Source: Austropuccinia psidii (Eukaryota > Basidiomycota > Pucciniomycetes > Pucciniales > Sphaerophragmiaceae). Taken from it: a DNA stretch of 64,000 bases. Each line of letters starts with the position of its first letter. Position 1 is the stretch's first letter. The translations under genes were made by a program, and so were the position numbers. This document shows positions 10,539-21,330 of the stretch, piece after piece. The stretch spans positions 27,948,105 through 28,012,104 of the forward strand of contig JALGQZ010000013.1 of assembly GCA_023105745.1 (NCBI GenBank), in the 5' to 3' direction. The notes under the pieces are model-generated. The model ran no database searches. It was given only the letters and a program-made list of their open reading frames with translations, and had not been told where the DNA came from.

Positions 10539-10840
10539 GCCTTACTGATATTATATAATTTGTGTTTGACCAAGTTGATAACTCTTGTTTACCCTGGCAT
10601 AGGTCCACAATTATGAACACCATGAGTTGAATCGAACTCCTTCAATATTTTCTCAATGAAAATGAGCAATAGAGTATTATTTCTAAGGGAGACGGTGATA
10701 CAGTCCAACTCATATTGTCTATATTCTGACATATTTAGCAAGTTTCATCTTTAAGGATTAATACTCAGATTGTATTACACCTGTTCAAATAATTCACAAA
10801 ATGTTAATTTGTAACGGTGCTATACATTTATATTACTAAG
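10539..10840. other. Convergent 3' spacer
   Basis: AT-rich sequence between the 3' ends of the SNF2 gene (plus) and the companion gene (minus). A candidate extra SNF2 exon (GTCCACAATTATGAACACC, from about 10602) could follow a GTGAGC donor at 10535, but I cannot confirm it. Confidence 0.3.
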
Positions 10841-12902
10841 TTATTGCAGAGCATCACCATTCGGCCTAATAACTGGCATGTCAAGTATCTTGAGGGCGCT
10901 AGTCTGCATCTTACTACAGCCTTTGAGCCAATCTTGATCAAATACCTGAAATGATAAGCCTTCCGGAATATCACCATCATCTGTCGATCGTAATTCTGGC
11001 AATCTATCAATAGTTTTTTTACCCTTTTTTTTAATGCGATTACAAAACTCTATGTCTCAATCCATTTTTAATACCAATTCATTAAATAACTGGGAGTGCC
11101 AGCGTAATCCCACTTTGCGGTAAACTTGACGGCCATTTTCCAGTACCTCCTCAGTATCTGAACATACTCGAGGGTCATTGAATTGTGATGCTAGAATGGG
11201 AAATTTAGCCGTATCACACCATTCACGACGGCGCTCACAGGTCTGCACATAATGAAGTAGATCATCATCAGTCTTTGCTCCCAATGAAAAAGAGATACAT
11301 TAACTAACCCTTTGACGAATCTTCGCGAGCTTTTGATTCTTCTTCTTTTTAACCAAATACTCGGCATCCTTTTGAATAGACTTCCATTCTCTTTTCAAAT
11401 AAGTGAAATATTGCTCCATTAAAGCCGCCACGACCCCATAGTTATTATGATCCTTGTTCCAACAGTAATGATGATACTCGGTGCTGACCAGTGCAAGACG
11501 GAATGTACGGTAAAACACCAGAGACATCAGCTCATTGAACGGATGTTGCCATGAGCTCTCCCAGTCCCAAGTGAATCGCTTTAGTCCTAGCTTGTGGAGC
11601 TCATTTTCGCAGTAGCTTTGGAAACCCTGAGACTGAACCTGTGTTGATGGCTCATTGAAAACATCCTGGGGGACATATCCGAGATGACCAGCCACTTGAA
11701 TTGCAATTTCACGCTCTTCTGTGCTTGGTGGTGCTGGTAGTGAGGAAAAATCCTTATCCCTAACTTTGAGTAGGAACAGGCAATGTGCATGTACTGCTGA
11801 TCTCATTCCATGGACATTCTCTGGAAGTTCTGCTTTCAGCCATTTTTGTTGCTCCTTCTGGCTTGCACGTTTCGCCACATTGTGAGCTTTACAAGCCTGG
11901 TTCCTTTGCTGTCTGACCTCGGATTGTTCAAGCATACTCTGGGCAAGGGGCATTTGAGGATGGGTGAACTCATTATTTGACTGAGTGCCATGATCGTGCG
12001 CCGTGAAATTGTCACTCCTTGCTTCATAATTTGTTTCCATTTGAGTCGGAGACATGTTCTCATCCTCATCATCCACCATTTTTTCTCTTGATGAACTGGC
12101 ATGAGCTGTTCTTGGTTTGGAGGAATATGGATGATGACGTCCAGTGACTTTCTCTTTATGGACCAGAGGTGAAGATGCATAAAGTTCATCACCTGCCATG
12201 CACATCATCAGTTAACACATCAAAAAATGAATGAAGACTGGTCATACTCACAATCTTCAATTGGCTCCTGAGATCGGACTGACTTGCCTTTAGGTGCCAT
12301 ATCTAACCCATGAAACAAACATATCAAATTGTGAAAAAGGTTATACTCCGAAATTAAAATGACTTACTTTGATGAAGCGTCAATCCTGGATTTCCCTCCG
12401 ACAGACCACTCCAAGTTACATTCTCCAATGGTCTTTTTTGTCGCCCCCCATCCACGCGCCTTTCATCACCCACATGAACCTGAGATCCTGATGGAATATT
12501 GAGGGTTGTCTGTTTACTTTGGCCAAAGGGATCCTGGGATGCGACTGGATTCCGACCGGGATTAAGGAGGAACTCACGTGGAAATTTTGATTGGGGATTA
12601 GCGTGTGATGAGATTTGAGGTGTGCCTTCTGGCCCCTGAGACACATGCGTTTGTGTATTAGTGGGATTTGGGGGAATTGGAGTGATGAAAATATTTGGTA
12701 TCGACCAAGTGCTTGAAGTTGGAGCCTTTGGATTGCCCACATCAATGTTAAGACCTGATACATTCATTGAGGATTCAATAGGGGTTGTGAGAGGAATGTT
12801 GGGGCTCAATGGTGACTGTGTTTGAACATATTCTATGCTAGATTCACTATTTGAGTCATGAACAGAACCTGAACGGGATTTATGTGACTTGAAAGATGAC
12901 AT
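10841..12902 (-). pseudogene. Transposon companion gene of unknown function, two nonsense codons
   Basis: Exon 1 is 12902-12368, exon 2 12302-12252, and a long exon 3 runs 12192-10841, joined by GTAAGT and GTGAGT donors. Exon 1 encodes a Ser/Pro-rich tail. Exon 3 encodes a conserved-looking region with HGMRSAVHAHCLFLLKVRD, FTWDWESSWQHPFNELM and a Lys-rich helix (LVKKKKNQKLAKIRQR). The frame continues past a TAA (11300-11302) and a TGA (11054-11056) into clear coding text that ends at TAA 10841-10843, so both stops look like mutations. I recognise the family as multi-copy in rust genomes but know no function. It is divergent from the Tnp2-type transposase and shares a 960-bp promoter region with it, so it may be the second protein of that element, as TNPA is to TNPD in En/Spm. 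That comparison is inference. Confidence 0.6.
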
Positions 12903-13863
12903 AAGGGCCGAAAAAGTACACTAATATTTTTAACTAGATAAAACACCTCAGTATTATGATAAAATAGAGTGATATGAGATGAAATCTTTTCAAATTTAGA
13001 GTAGAGAAATTCTATGAATAGTTGGAACTAAGTGTTGCGTGAAAGTCCAATAAGCCTCTTTTTAGGAGAATCCTCCCTGCCTCCTCTTGAGCTCCTCTGC
13101 TTTTATCGGAAACCACCCGGCACGGCCTACCACCATATAATGTAATATTTCCTTGATCTCAAAGGGGACCCATCATCCATAAGTAAACATATTTGGTAAC
13201 ATTTCTGCCTCCCCATTGTCACATTTTGTGAATTATCCAAACTGCCAATATATGCATTGAAATTCCACAGCATTGTACATCTGTAAAGGGGTATATTCAT
13301 GAAGGATTTACCCACAAAAGAGACATCACCTTTACAAGAAAGGCAAAACAATCCAAATCACACTCCAACCGATTAAAAGCCTGCTGCACTCAAACCAAAT
13401 AACAAGACTTTAGGTGCACTCCAACCTTTTATGTAATAGAGTTATATCGTTATGTCTGTAATAAGGTTTAAGCCATGTACGATGGCGTGCCAGCGTACAT
13501 GGTTTGAATGTCAATCCCCTCAAATCAATGTTGACACATCCCTATTGGAACACCCCTCAAGGGTCAAAACCGCAGTATTGCCATGTGTAAATAAAATAGT
13601 ATATGTATGAGCATTGAGCAGCATGGCATTTTACCCAATTAAACTCCTAACCAATTCCGCCATCCAGATGAGACATGTTACACTCCATCAGCTGCAGCTC
13701 ACGCACCATTACAAATGGGATAAAATTCTCAGATGGCTCAAATCATCTCCCCCTTCATAAATACTCACTCAATTTTTTTGCCAATTAATAACACTCCTAA
13801 ACACTTTCACATCAGCCATAGATATTTATACACAAACCAACCGTACTCCCAATTCCTGCAACA
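12903..13863. promoter_or_regulatory. Divergent intergenic promoter region between companion gene and transposase
   Basis: This 961-bp region lies between two ATGs that point away from each other and holds palindrome copy 5 near its middle. Pyrimidine-rich sequence and AT-rich TATA-like stretches (AAATACTCACTC, ATATTTATAC) precede the transposase ATG. No other gene is convincing. Confidence 0.5.
13473..13502. repeat. Palindrome copy 5 (TGTWCG-type dyad)
   Basis: The longest copy: 30 bp, arms beginning CCATGTACG and ending CGTACATGG, two central mismatches. It starts 391 bp before the transposase ATG and 571 bp from the ATG of the divergent gene. Confidence 0.85.
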
Positions 13864-16800
13864 ATGACAACCCGCCGCTATTCCTCAATGCGTATATGCA
13901 TGTGTCAACACTGCTCAACTCAAACACACTCTTCCCCTGAGGGTGATAGGCCTGGAGTTGCCTTCACACCTTTCCAATATAAACAGCACATTAAAAAGCT
14001 CAAATCAACCATTGCACCCAAATCTCTTCCAAACATCCCTACTTCTGCATCAGGATCTGAGTGCCCACAACTTCTATTGGATCAAACATTCCCAGCTGAT
14101 TATTCACCACCATGGGCCCAAAGCATCTTCTCCACAGCACCGGGGCTCAATTCAATTGCACAGAAACCATACAGCAGCAGTCAAACCCTTCCTCCACAAG
14201 ACCTTGGAATGATAATATCTGCCATTCTATCATTAAGGTATAATATACCCTGCAGGGCTTCACGCATTCTCCACCCCGCCCTAAACCTGCTGATCAAGTC
14301 CAGCATCTCAAGCTCCGGTGGTCCCCCCATTCCTGCATTCCATATACCTCAAGATCTGAGTACCATATTTGAACATCTCCAATTGGAGCCAGTGATTCAA
14401 AACTATATATGTTGTCCTCAATGTTTCTCTCTTAATGGCCTTACTGAATCAGTCACAACTGACCAACCCCACTGTCAACACCATAATGACCCAAATGATC
14501 ATGATCCCCCTTGCACACAATCATTAGGCAAATTCATCTATTCATTTGAAGCCCACACCCAAAACACCACCAACATGAAGCAAAAATTTATACCAACAAA
14601 ACATTTCATTTATCAACCATTCAAAAATTGGCTTGCCAGATTTCTCCAGCGGGCTGGAATTATGGAAATTCTGCATCAACATCAACAATCCCAAACTCCC
14701 GAAGATTCCCCAAAACGTGACGTCTGGGATGGATTGGTCTGGAGACGCTTCACTGGGACTAGAAATATCCATGACCCCCCATTCATGTCCATTCCTGGTG
14801 CATTGGCCTTCTCCATTTATGTGGACTGGTTTAATGCACATGGAAAGTCCACCCGGTTGGCCAGCATTGGACCTATCATGCTTATTTGTCTTAATCTCCC
14901 CCCAAGTGAAAGATTGAAGCCAGAGAATGTCTATGTTGCAGGAATAATCCCTGGTCCGAAGGAGCCAACTTCCCTTCAATTGAATTATTTATTAATGCCA
15001 CTCATCAAGGAGCTCAAAGAGCTATGGCAAGGTTACCATTTTTCACCCACCTCAACAGGTCCTTCAGGATCCTTTATCCGTGTTGCAATTCTCACAGCCA
15101 TTGCGGATGTGGTTGCCATGCGCAAGCTTACTGGATTTATTTCCCATTCAGGCAACCACTTTTGTAATTTTTGCACCATTCACAAAGCTCAAATTGATGA
15201 AATTGGTCCTCAATTTCACTACACACACTCATATCAAAATCATAAATCAACCATTGCCAAATGGCTTCGGGCAACCCCACAACAAAGACAAGCAATTTTC
15301 TCTGAGTATGGAGTGCGATATTCAATTTTAGAAGACCTTCCATATTGGGATGCCACCAGAATGGTTAATCTTGACATAATGCATAATTTAATACTTGTAA
15401 TTTTGAAGGATCATGCAACTTTCAAATTGTGCATTCCAGAGTCCAAATCAAAAATTTACCTCAGGTCCCGCAGGAAATCCAATGACACCAACAGTTCAGA
15501 CTCAGATTCCATGACCTCCAACAGCTCTCTTGATAAAATCACATTGAGAGAGGCCCGCTCCCTGAGAAGAGACGCAGCAAAAATAATAAATGAGCCACTC
15601 CCCACTACTTCCCAATGCCCACCCCTAACACAGAACATCCATCTAGTGGTTCTGCGGAGATTCCTTCATTTGATGCGGATTACATCCCCTCTGAATTGGA
15701 TATCACTGCACTGAGTGATCACCAGATCAAGGGTGAGGCTCTGGAGCATCTCCGACAAATCATATCTGAGACAATAATTCCCTCATCATGGACAAGAGTA
15801 CCTCGCAACATGGGTTCCCCCTCTCATGGTAGCTTAAAAGCCGCTGAATGGGCTCTCTTATATAAGGTCTATATTCCATTTTTAATGCTCAGTCAACAGA
15901 TGTCATTAGATGTAGACCAATCCGCCAACATTCAAAGGCAAATGGGTCAGTCAGAAGAACTTGGAAATGAACTAACCAAGAATACATTCCATTTGATTAG
16001 TGCTATCAACATTGCCACAATTTGGACTGTTTCAATAGGAGATGCGACTGCATTTGCTGAACATTGGAAAAAATTCTGCCTTTCCAATCAACTCCTGTTC
16101 CCAAAACAGAAAAGTAAACCAAATCATCATTTTGCTGACCATATTCCCGAACTCTTCCAATGTTGGGGCCCAGCACAAGCCTCAGCCACATGGGGTTATG
16201 AGCGCTTGATTGGAGTATTTGCAAAAATGCCAACAAATAACAAAATATGTACGTCAATTAATAAGATAAATATATTCACATTGATTAAACACCTGAACTG
16301 AATAAGATTAACTTCTTGCAACTCTAAATAGATGATATAGATAAAACCTTACTTCAACATATCTGTCGATGTTCCAACCTTTCCGTTCTCCTGAAATCCC
16401 CATCCGTGCCATGTGAAATAAAACAGCTTTTCGAATCACAGCCACCTGCCCTGTTCAATGACCATAAATATAACAAACCATCCCGCCATGACCAAGAAAA
16501 TTATGATTGCCTGGTTGAGTACTTACAGAATTTTCATGCAACAAGGGAAATAGTTGATTGGATCAGCTTAGACACTACCATGCAATCCACAAGTCGTCTC
16601 ACCTTGGTATTTTCCAGTTTCAAACATTAATATTGGGAACAATATATTTTCAACTGAATCCAAAAATGTCAGCAACAGTGTGATATGTTTTCTGAGGGGC
16701 AACTCACAACGCTTTGGTATTATTAATAGCATTTTTAAAGTCTCTGAGCCATCTAGCATACTGAACAATAACTTTCTGATCTTAAAAACTTTGAAGATTG

Positions 16801-16976
16801 ATGTGAATTTCTTACCAGATTGGCCGCATCTGAATATTTATAAAGCTGTTGGTTTTGATGATGGACACTTGATCATATCTGAAGAAGAAATAGAAGGTAA
16901 CTGTGGATTGTATGATAACAAAGTTCTGTCATGTGGACTGCTTGTAATGATAAAGCCGTTATTTCATGAAATTTAG
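13864..16976 (+). pseudogene. Tnp2/CACTA (Plavaka-like) transposase, two frameshifts
   Basis: The first frame (13864-15714, 616 codons) carries the signature seen in basidiomycete Tnp2-type transposases: an early Cys pair (CCPQC), DGLVWRRFTG, a stretch around residues 340-370 with LNLPPSERLKPENVYVAG followed by IIPGPKEP, and a Cys pair HFCNFC near residue 435. A one-base loss near 15615 moves the frame to 15615-16248 (YERLIGVFAKMPTNNKI). A GTACGT...TAG intron (16249-16331) joins exon 2 at 16332. A one-base gain near 16604 shifts the frame again; the tail reads to 16976 (SQRFGIINSIF, NCGLYDNKVLSCGLL). Intact length would be about 1009 aa. The enzyme would cut and paste its DNA element. I found no unambiguous CACTA termini. 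Confidence 0.7.
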
Positions 16977-17968
16977 TCTACAGAAATGCAAATATCTCAG
17001 ATTCATTAGCAATTTTGCTAGTGAAATAACTGCCTCAAAATTTAGTGACAGAGACATGCCATTGTGACAAGCAAAGCCCATTATTTCACATTGCCACAAA
17101 GAACTTACTATTTTGACATTGGTTACAGTGTGAATAAGCCAAGCTCAATGATCAAATGACCCACACACTCACCTTTCACAGCATCCAAAATTTCTAACTG
17201 CGCCATCATCATGTTGGAAGGGGAAGCGGCCCTTGCGCACACGCCAATGCACACGCAAGCGCACCCGCACCCACACACGCACACGCGGTATTGTGCGGCG
17301 GGCCCTACCAGTGCACCTGCAAAACGACAATCCCGCTCAGGCGGAGTCCTTTTATGGATGACCTGGTGAAGTCAAACCCCCCGCCTACATCAAGACTGGC
17401 TGAAGGACCTCTTTGATGTGTGTTTTTTCAAACAGGTGGGTCTTGTGTAATTTTTACCAACCATTGGACGGTTGCGGGATGATCAGGTGGTGAGGAATCT
17501 GAGTTGAAGGCACAGGGGAACCAATATTTGTGGATGTCACAGGATTTGGTGTAAGACAAGAGTAGGACGTGTGCTCGACGTTCGCTTTATTTTTGCTTGA
17601 CGTGAGCTCGACTTTTATCCTGCTTGACGTTTGCTTGACGTGAAGTCAATCGCCGACGATTGACACGAGATTCGCCCTGGTGAGAAATCATCAGGGAGTA
17701 CCTTGCAAGTACAAGACCCAAAAAGCATTTTCCAAGTGCCAAAGGATCCAGTTATCAGACTTCCATCCTCAGTGGCATTTCAATTCACCTTTGGGGATTT
17801 TTTCATATTCATTTTCTTGCTTTTCTTCACATTAACTGATTCTCTTTGTCATATTCCTCTCAGACAGGCTATCAAGGGGATGATTAAAGTTTTGAGAAAG
17901 CAAGAAATAATGAAGCCAGAAGATTATTTGAAGATATTGTGAAAGACCCTTTTTTTAGACCAATGTCC
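16977..17968. other. Junction region with CA/GC-rich tract and TGACGT repeats
   Basis: Non-coding. A CACGCA-rich tract lies at about 17230-17290. Repeats of GCTTGACGT / GCTCGACGT run 17565-17645 and end in a palindrome at 17645-17664 (GTCAATCG, CCGA, CGATTGAC). A 79-codon ORF (17703-17942) has one hydrophobic stretch and no known family. The TGACGT part resembles a regulatory region or a solo LTR, but I cannot define its ends. Confidence 0.4.
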
Positions 17969-17973
17969 ATAAA

Positions 17974-20598
17974 TGTGAGCCTGTGAGGTATATATGACAT
18001 ACCCATAAGGCCACAAATAACTTTATATACAGTTGATTCAGTCTTGAACGGACTTTTCAATTGAATTTCAAATAAAAAACAATAAAAAATAAGTATAAAT
18101 TTTTTTGGATAAACAAAGTTATGATTATTATTTCTTTTGGGGATTCTACACCAAAAAAACCCAGGGTAGACCCATAGGGTGTTATACCCAAAAATGATTA
18201 TTTCTTATGTTAGTACAAGATTTAAGAATCTCACAGTACAATTTCAGATTTTTTTAACATTTTTTAAAAATTGTTAAATTTCAGCTTAAATAATCTTAAA
18301 TTTTATGTTTCATAAGGTTTATGCAAACATACCAAAATTTTAGTTAAAATTAAGGTGTTGTGTATATTTACTGAATTGGCTAAGGATTTTACATACAGGA
18401 TTTAAATCCTGTGTGGGCTCAATTTAAAAAGCTTTAAGGCCATAGTATGGCTTTAAATAAAGAAAAGGGCAAATTCACACAAAAAGGTGGGACAAAGGAA
18501 AAAGACCAAACAGAGCTGGGTTACCCAGCTTTTTGGATCTGCAAGGATTAAATTAAGGTTTTCCACCTGTATTGGAGGATTTTAAACCTTATTAAAACTT
18601 TAAGATTAGACTTTGATTGCAGCTTAAGGTTTCAACTGCTTTATTCCAATTTAGACATGAATTTCAAGCTGCCAAAGGGTAAATCTTAATATGCAAGCTT
18701 AAAATTAAGGTTTCAAGAACTGTCAAATATTAATTAGGCTTAAAAAGCTTTAATAAGCTTAAAACTCCAAAGCTAAAAGAATTAAAACCTTATCAAAAGT
18801 TAAGGTTTTGTCACATAGTGAAATGTGATCTATGACTTTCCGGTATTAGTTGGTCTTTCAACTGTTTTAATAGAATTTTTGGCAAGAGTTCCCTTTGCGG
18901 AGGTCTGGCAGACAGAATTGTGACAATAAACCGGTTACCAACATCATGGGTTTGATTCTGGTTGGAGACAAGTTGAGGTCTTAATAAAACAACCAGAAAT
19001 TGCTGGGTTTTCCTCTCCATTGGCATACAAGGGTTTCACCCCTTGGGGGTTCCTTGTAGGCTCGTTCTGTGACTAATGTAGCTCCATGAGGGTGACATGG
19101 GTAATACCATCAGTTACATGCACTTTGGGACACAGTTCTCTAGACCCGGCAGTACTGTCACATGGTGGAATGTGATCTAAAACTTGCCAGAATTGATTGG
19201 TCTTTCAACTGGTTAAATAGCCTTTTCAGCAGGAGTTCCCTTTGCTAAGTTCTGGAAGACAGCATTGTGACAGGTTTGGTGTGCATTGCTATTTTATGTG
19301 GAAGAATAGCAATAACTTCAAAAATTCATTAAAAATCTAATTCTTAATGGATTTGCCTGAAAATTTCACACAGATTACGATTTGATTTTATCTGTGTATA
19401 CATTAAATTTTGACTTTGTTTTGTAGGTAGTTTTTTTGTAACTAGCCTGGAGATTTACTCTTTTAATTATACTTAAAGAAAATTAAGATTTTTTAAAAAT
19501 TAATTAAAAATTGAGTTTACAAGATTTTTGCTTGATACTCTATTTTTAAGCTTTTCATGTGATTAGCTTTAATATAAATGAATTTATTTTATATTAAAGC
19601 TTGGAATAGATAACCCAAATGAGGATTAAAGTTAATTGGAGTTAAGAATAACACTGGTAACTTTAAATTGGAATTAAAAATAAGTTACCATAAGTTAAGA
19701 ACCTTATTTTTAAGCATGATTTTTCATTTTTTACCTGAGAACGCCCTTTATATCTATTATCAATAATGAGAGATGCTCTGAAGACATAAAAAGAGTCTAT
19801 TCATCCCTGTTTTTGTCCATCATTCATTATCAATCCAATCACATCAGACCCTTACACAGGTAAAATTTTATTACATATAAGATCTTATTCTTAAAGTAAT
19901 TCTTGAGTTATTTTATTATTTATTAATATCAAAGTTAAATAATTTAAATCATAGAATCAATATTATTGTTGTAATCACCAATAATAAATCTTATTTTATA
20001 AAATCATCATCTTGAATATCTTTTAGAATGCACAAATTCCTCTAAAAAACTCTTTAAATCATATTTTTATTGTAAAAAGTTGTTTTATCTTCAAAATATT
20101 GATTTTTTGGCCTGTATTTAACTTATAATAATTATTTAATATAATAAATTCTGTATTTAACTTTTTGCATTAAATATATATTATAAGTAAGTTTTTCTCT
20201 GAAGTTCTATATTTTTTATCTATTATTAGTTTTTTTATATAGAATTTTCTCTAAGAATTATTTTTGCACAGTGTGTGTGATAATTCTTTTATGAGTAATA
20301 TTTAACTTGTTTATAAGTGGTTAAATATTCATATTTTCCATGTGTAATTGTCTCATTAAGAGGTTTACACTTCTTATTGTTATAATTTTCAGTGACTATA
20401 ACAATAATAGAATAATTATAGCTTATTAAAATTATTAAGATTTCTTTTATTATCAAACTCCTTTTTTAATAGAATTATTTTAAATAATTATATGTTTTTG
20501 GTTATGATATTTTATTTTATCATATTTTTCTACTGAGGACAGTCATAGTACTCTTGATATTGCTAGTATAATCAAGAGTTTCATGGACAACCCCTACA
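17974..20598 (+). repeat. 5' LTR (2625 bp, contains an insertion)
   Basis: Aligns with the 3' LTR at 27149-29328. It is about 445 bp longer because of the TRIM-like element at 18809-19272. Removing that element and one target copy leaves about 2156 bp, close to the 2180-bp 3' LTR. Confidence 0.92.
18804..19277 (+). mobile_element. TRIM-like miniature LTR element nested in the 5' LTR
   Basis: Two 117-bp direct repeats (18809-18925 and 19156-19272), each TGTCACA...TGTGACA, enclose 230 bp of non-coding sequence. A 5-bp duplication GGTTT flanks them (18804-18808 and 19273-19277). The uninterrupted 3' LTR has one site at the same place (near 27975), which shows the insertion directly. TG...CA ends, 5-bp duplication and no ORF fit a terminal-repeat retrotransposon in miniature. 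By hand count about 21 of 117 positions differ between the repeats, with no gaps. The inner sequence after the first repeat has a B-box-like GGTTTGATTCTGG (about 18950), perhaps part of a primer-binding region. I cannot name the tRNA. Confidence 0.85.
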
Positions 20599-21330
20599 TT
20601 TGGGGGCCTGTCTGTGATTTTAACCAATTTTTGGGACATCAATCTTTTTCTAGACCTTATTTTACTCTTTTTTGACATAAAATTGCCATATTTACTTTAA
20701 TTTTGGCCTTTTTGGGACTTATCCCTTATAAATAATCTTTATAATATTAATAAAGTTATTTTTTGTTGAGAATATTGTTTGAAACAATATACTATTGATT
20801 TATTTGGAATAAACCTGTCTTTTTCAACTAGTGGCTTTTTCAAATCACAGAATTGAAATTTTTTCTTTGAGTTATTCTGGTATAAATTGAATAATAATAC
20901 AATTTTGATTAATAAATTATTAATTTTATAATTAATATTTCTTTAAAGAAAATATAAAATAAAATAAGAAATTCAAAAAAGTTGAAAATCCTTACTTAAA
21001 AATGTCTTTCTTTATTCTTTAGACATTTTTCTTTATTTTTGACATAATTTGCCATAACTTACATTGAAACAACTTTATCCAATAGGTTGAGCTCATAAGT
21101 TATTTTTATTGTTTAATAAAATAACTTATATCTCTTATTTTTTCTCTAGTGTCATCCACCAGGGAAAGTTCTTCAGACTCTGAGGTCTCAGAGTCTAGTA
21201 TTAATATTCAAACCAGCCCAGCACCAAGGGGTTTAATTACCAAAGAATCCTTCAAAGGTCCAGCAGGTGAATTCAATCAATTTCTTAGTCCATTTTTCTT
21301 TGAATTGACGTTAAATGACTCCTAATAGAA

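Noticed and set aside
13864..16976. KDZ (Kyakuja-Dileera-Zisupton) transposase, expected from the nearby TET/JBP gene
   Set aside because: The LNLPP...PENVYVAGIIPGP signature belongs to Tnp2/CACTA-type enzymes, and I see no KDZ signature.
18926..18970. tRNA-derived SINE, because of a B-box-like GGTTTGATTCTGG
   Set aside because: There is no A-box at the right distance. The 117-bp terminal direct repeats and 5-bp target duplication identify an LTR-type miniature element.
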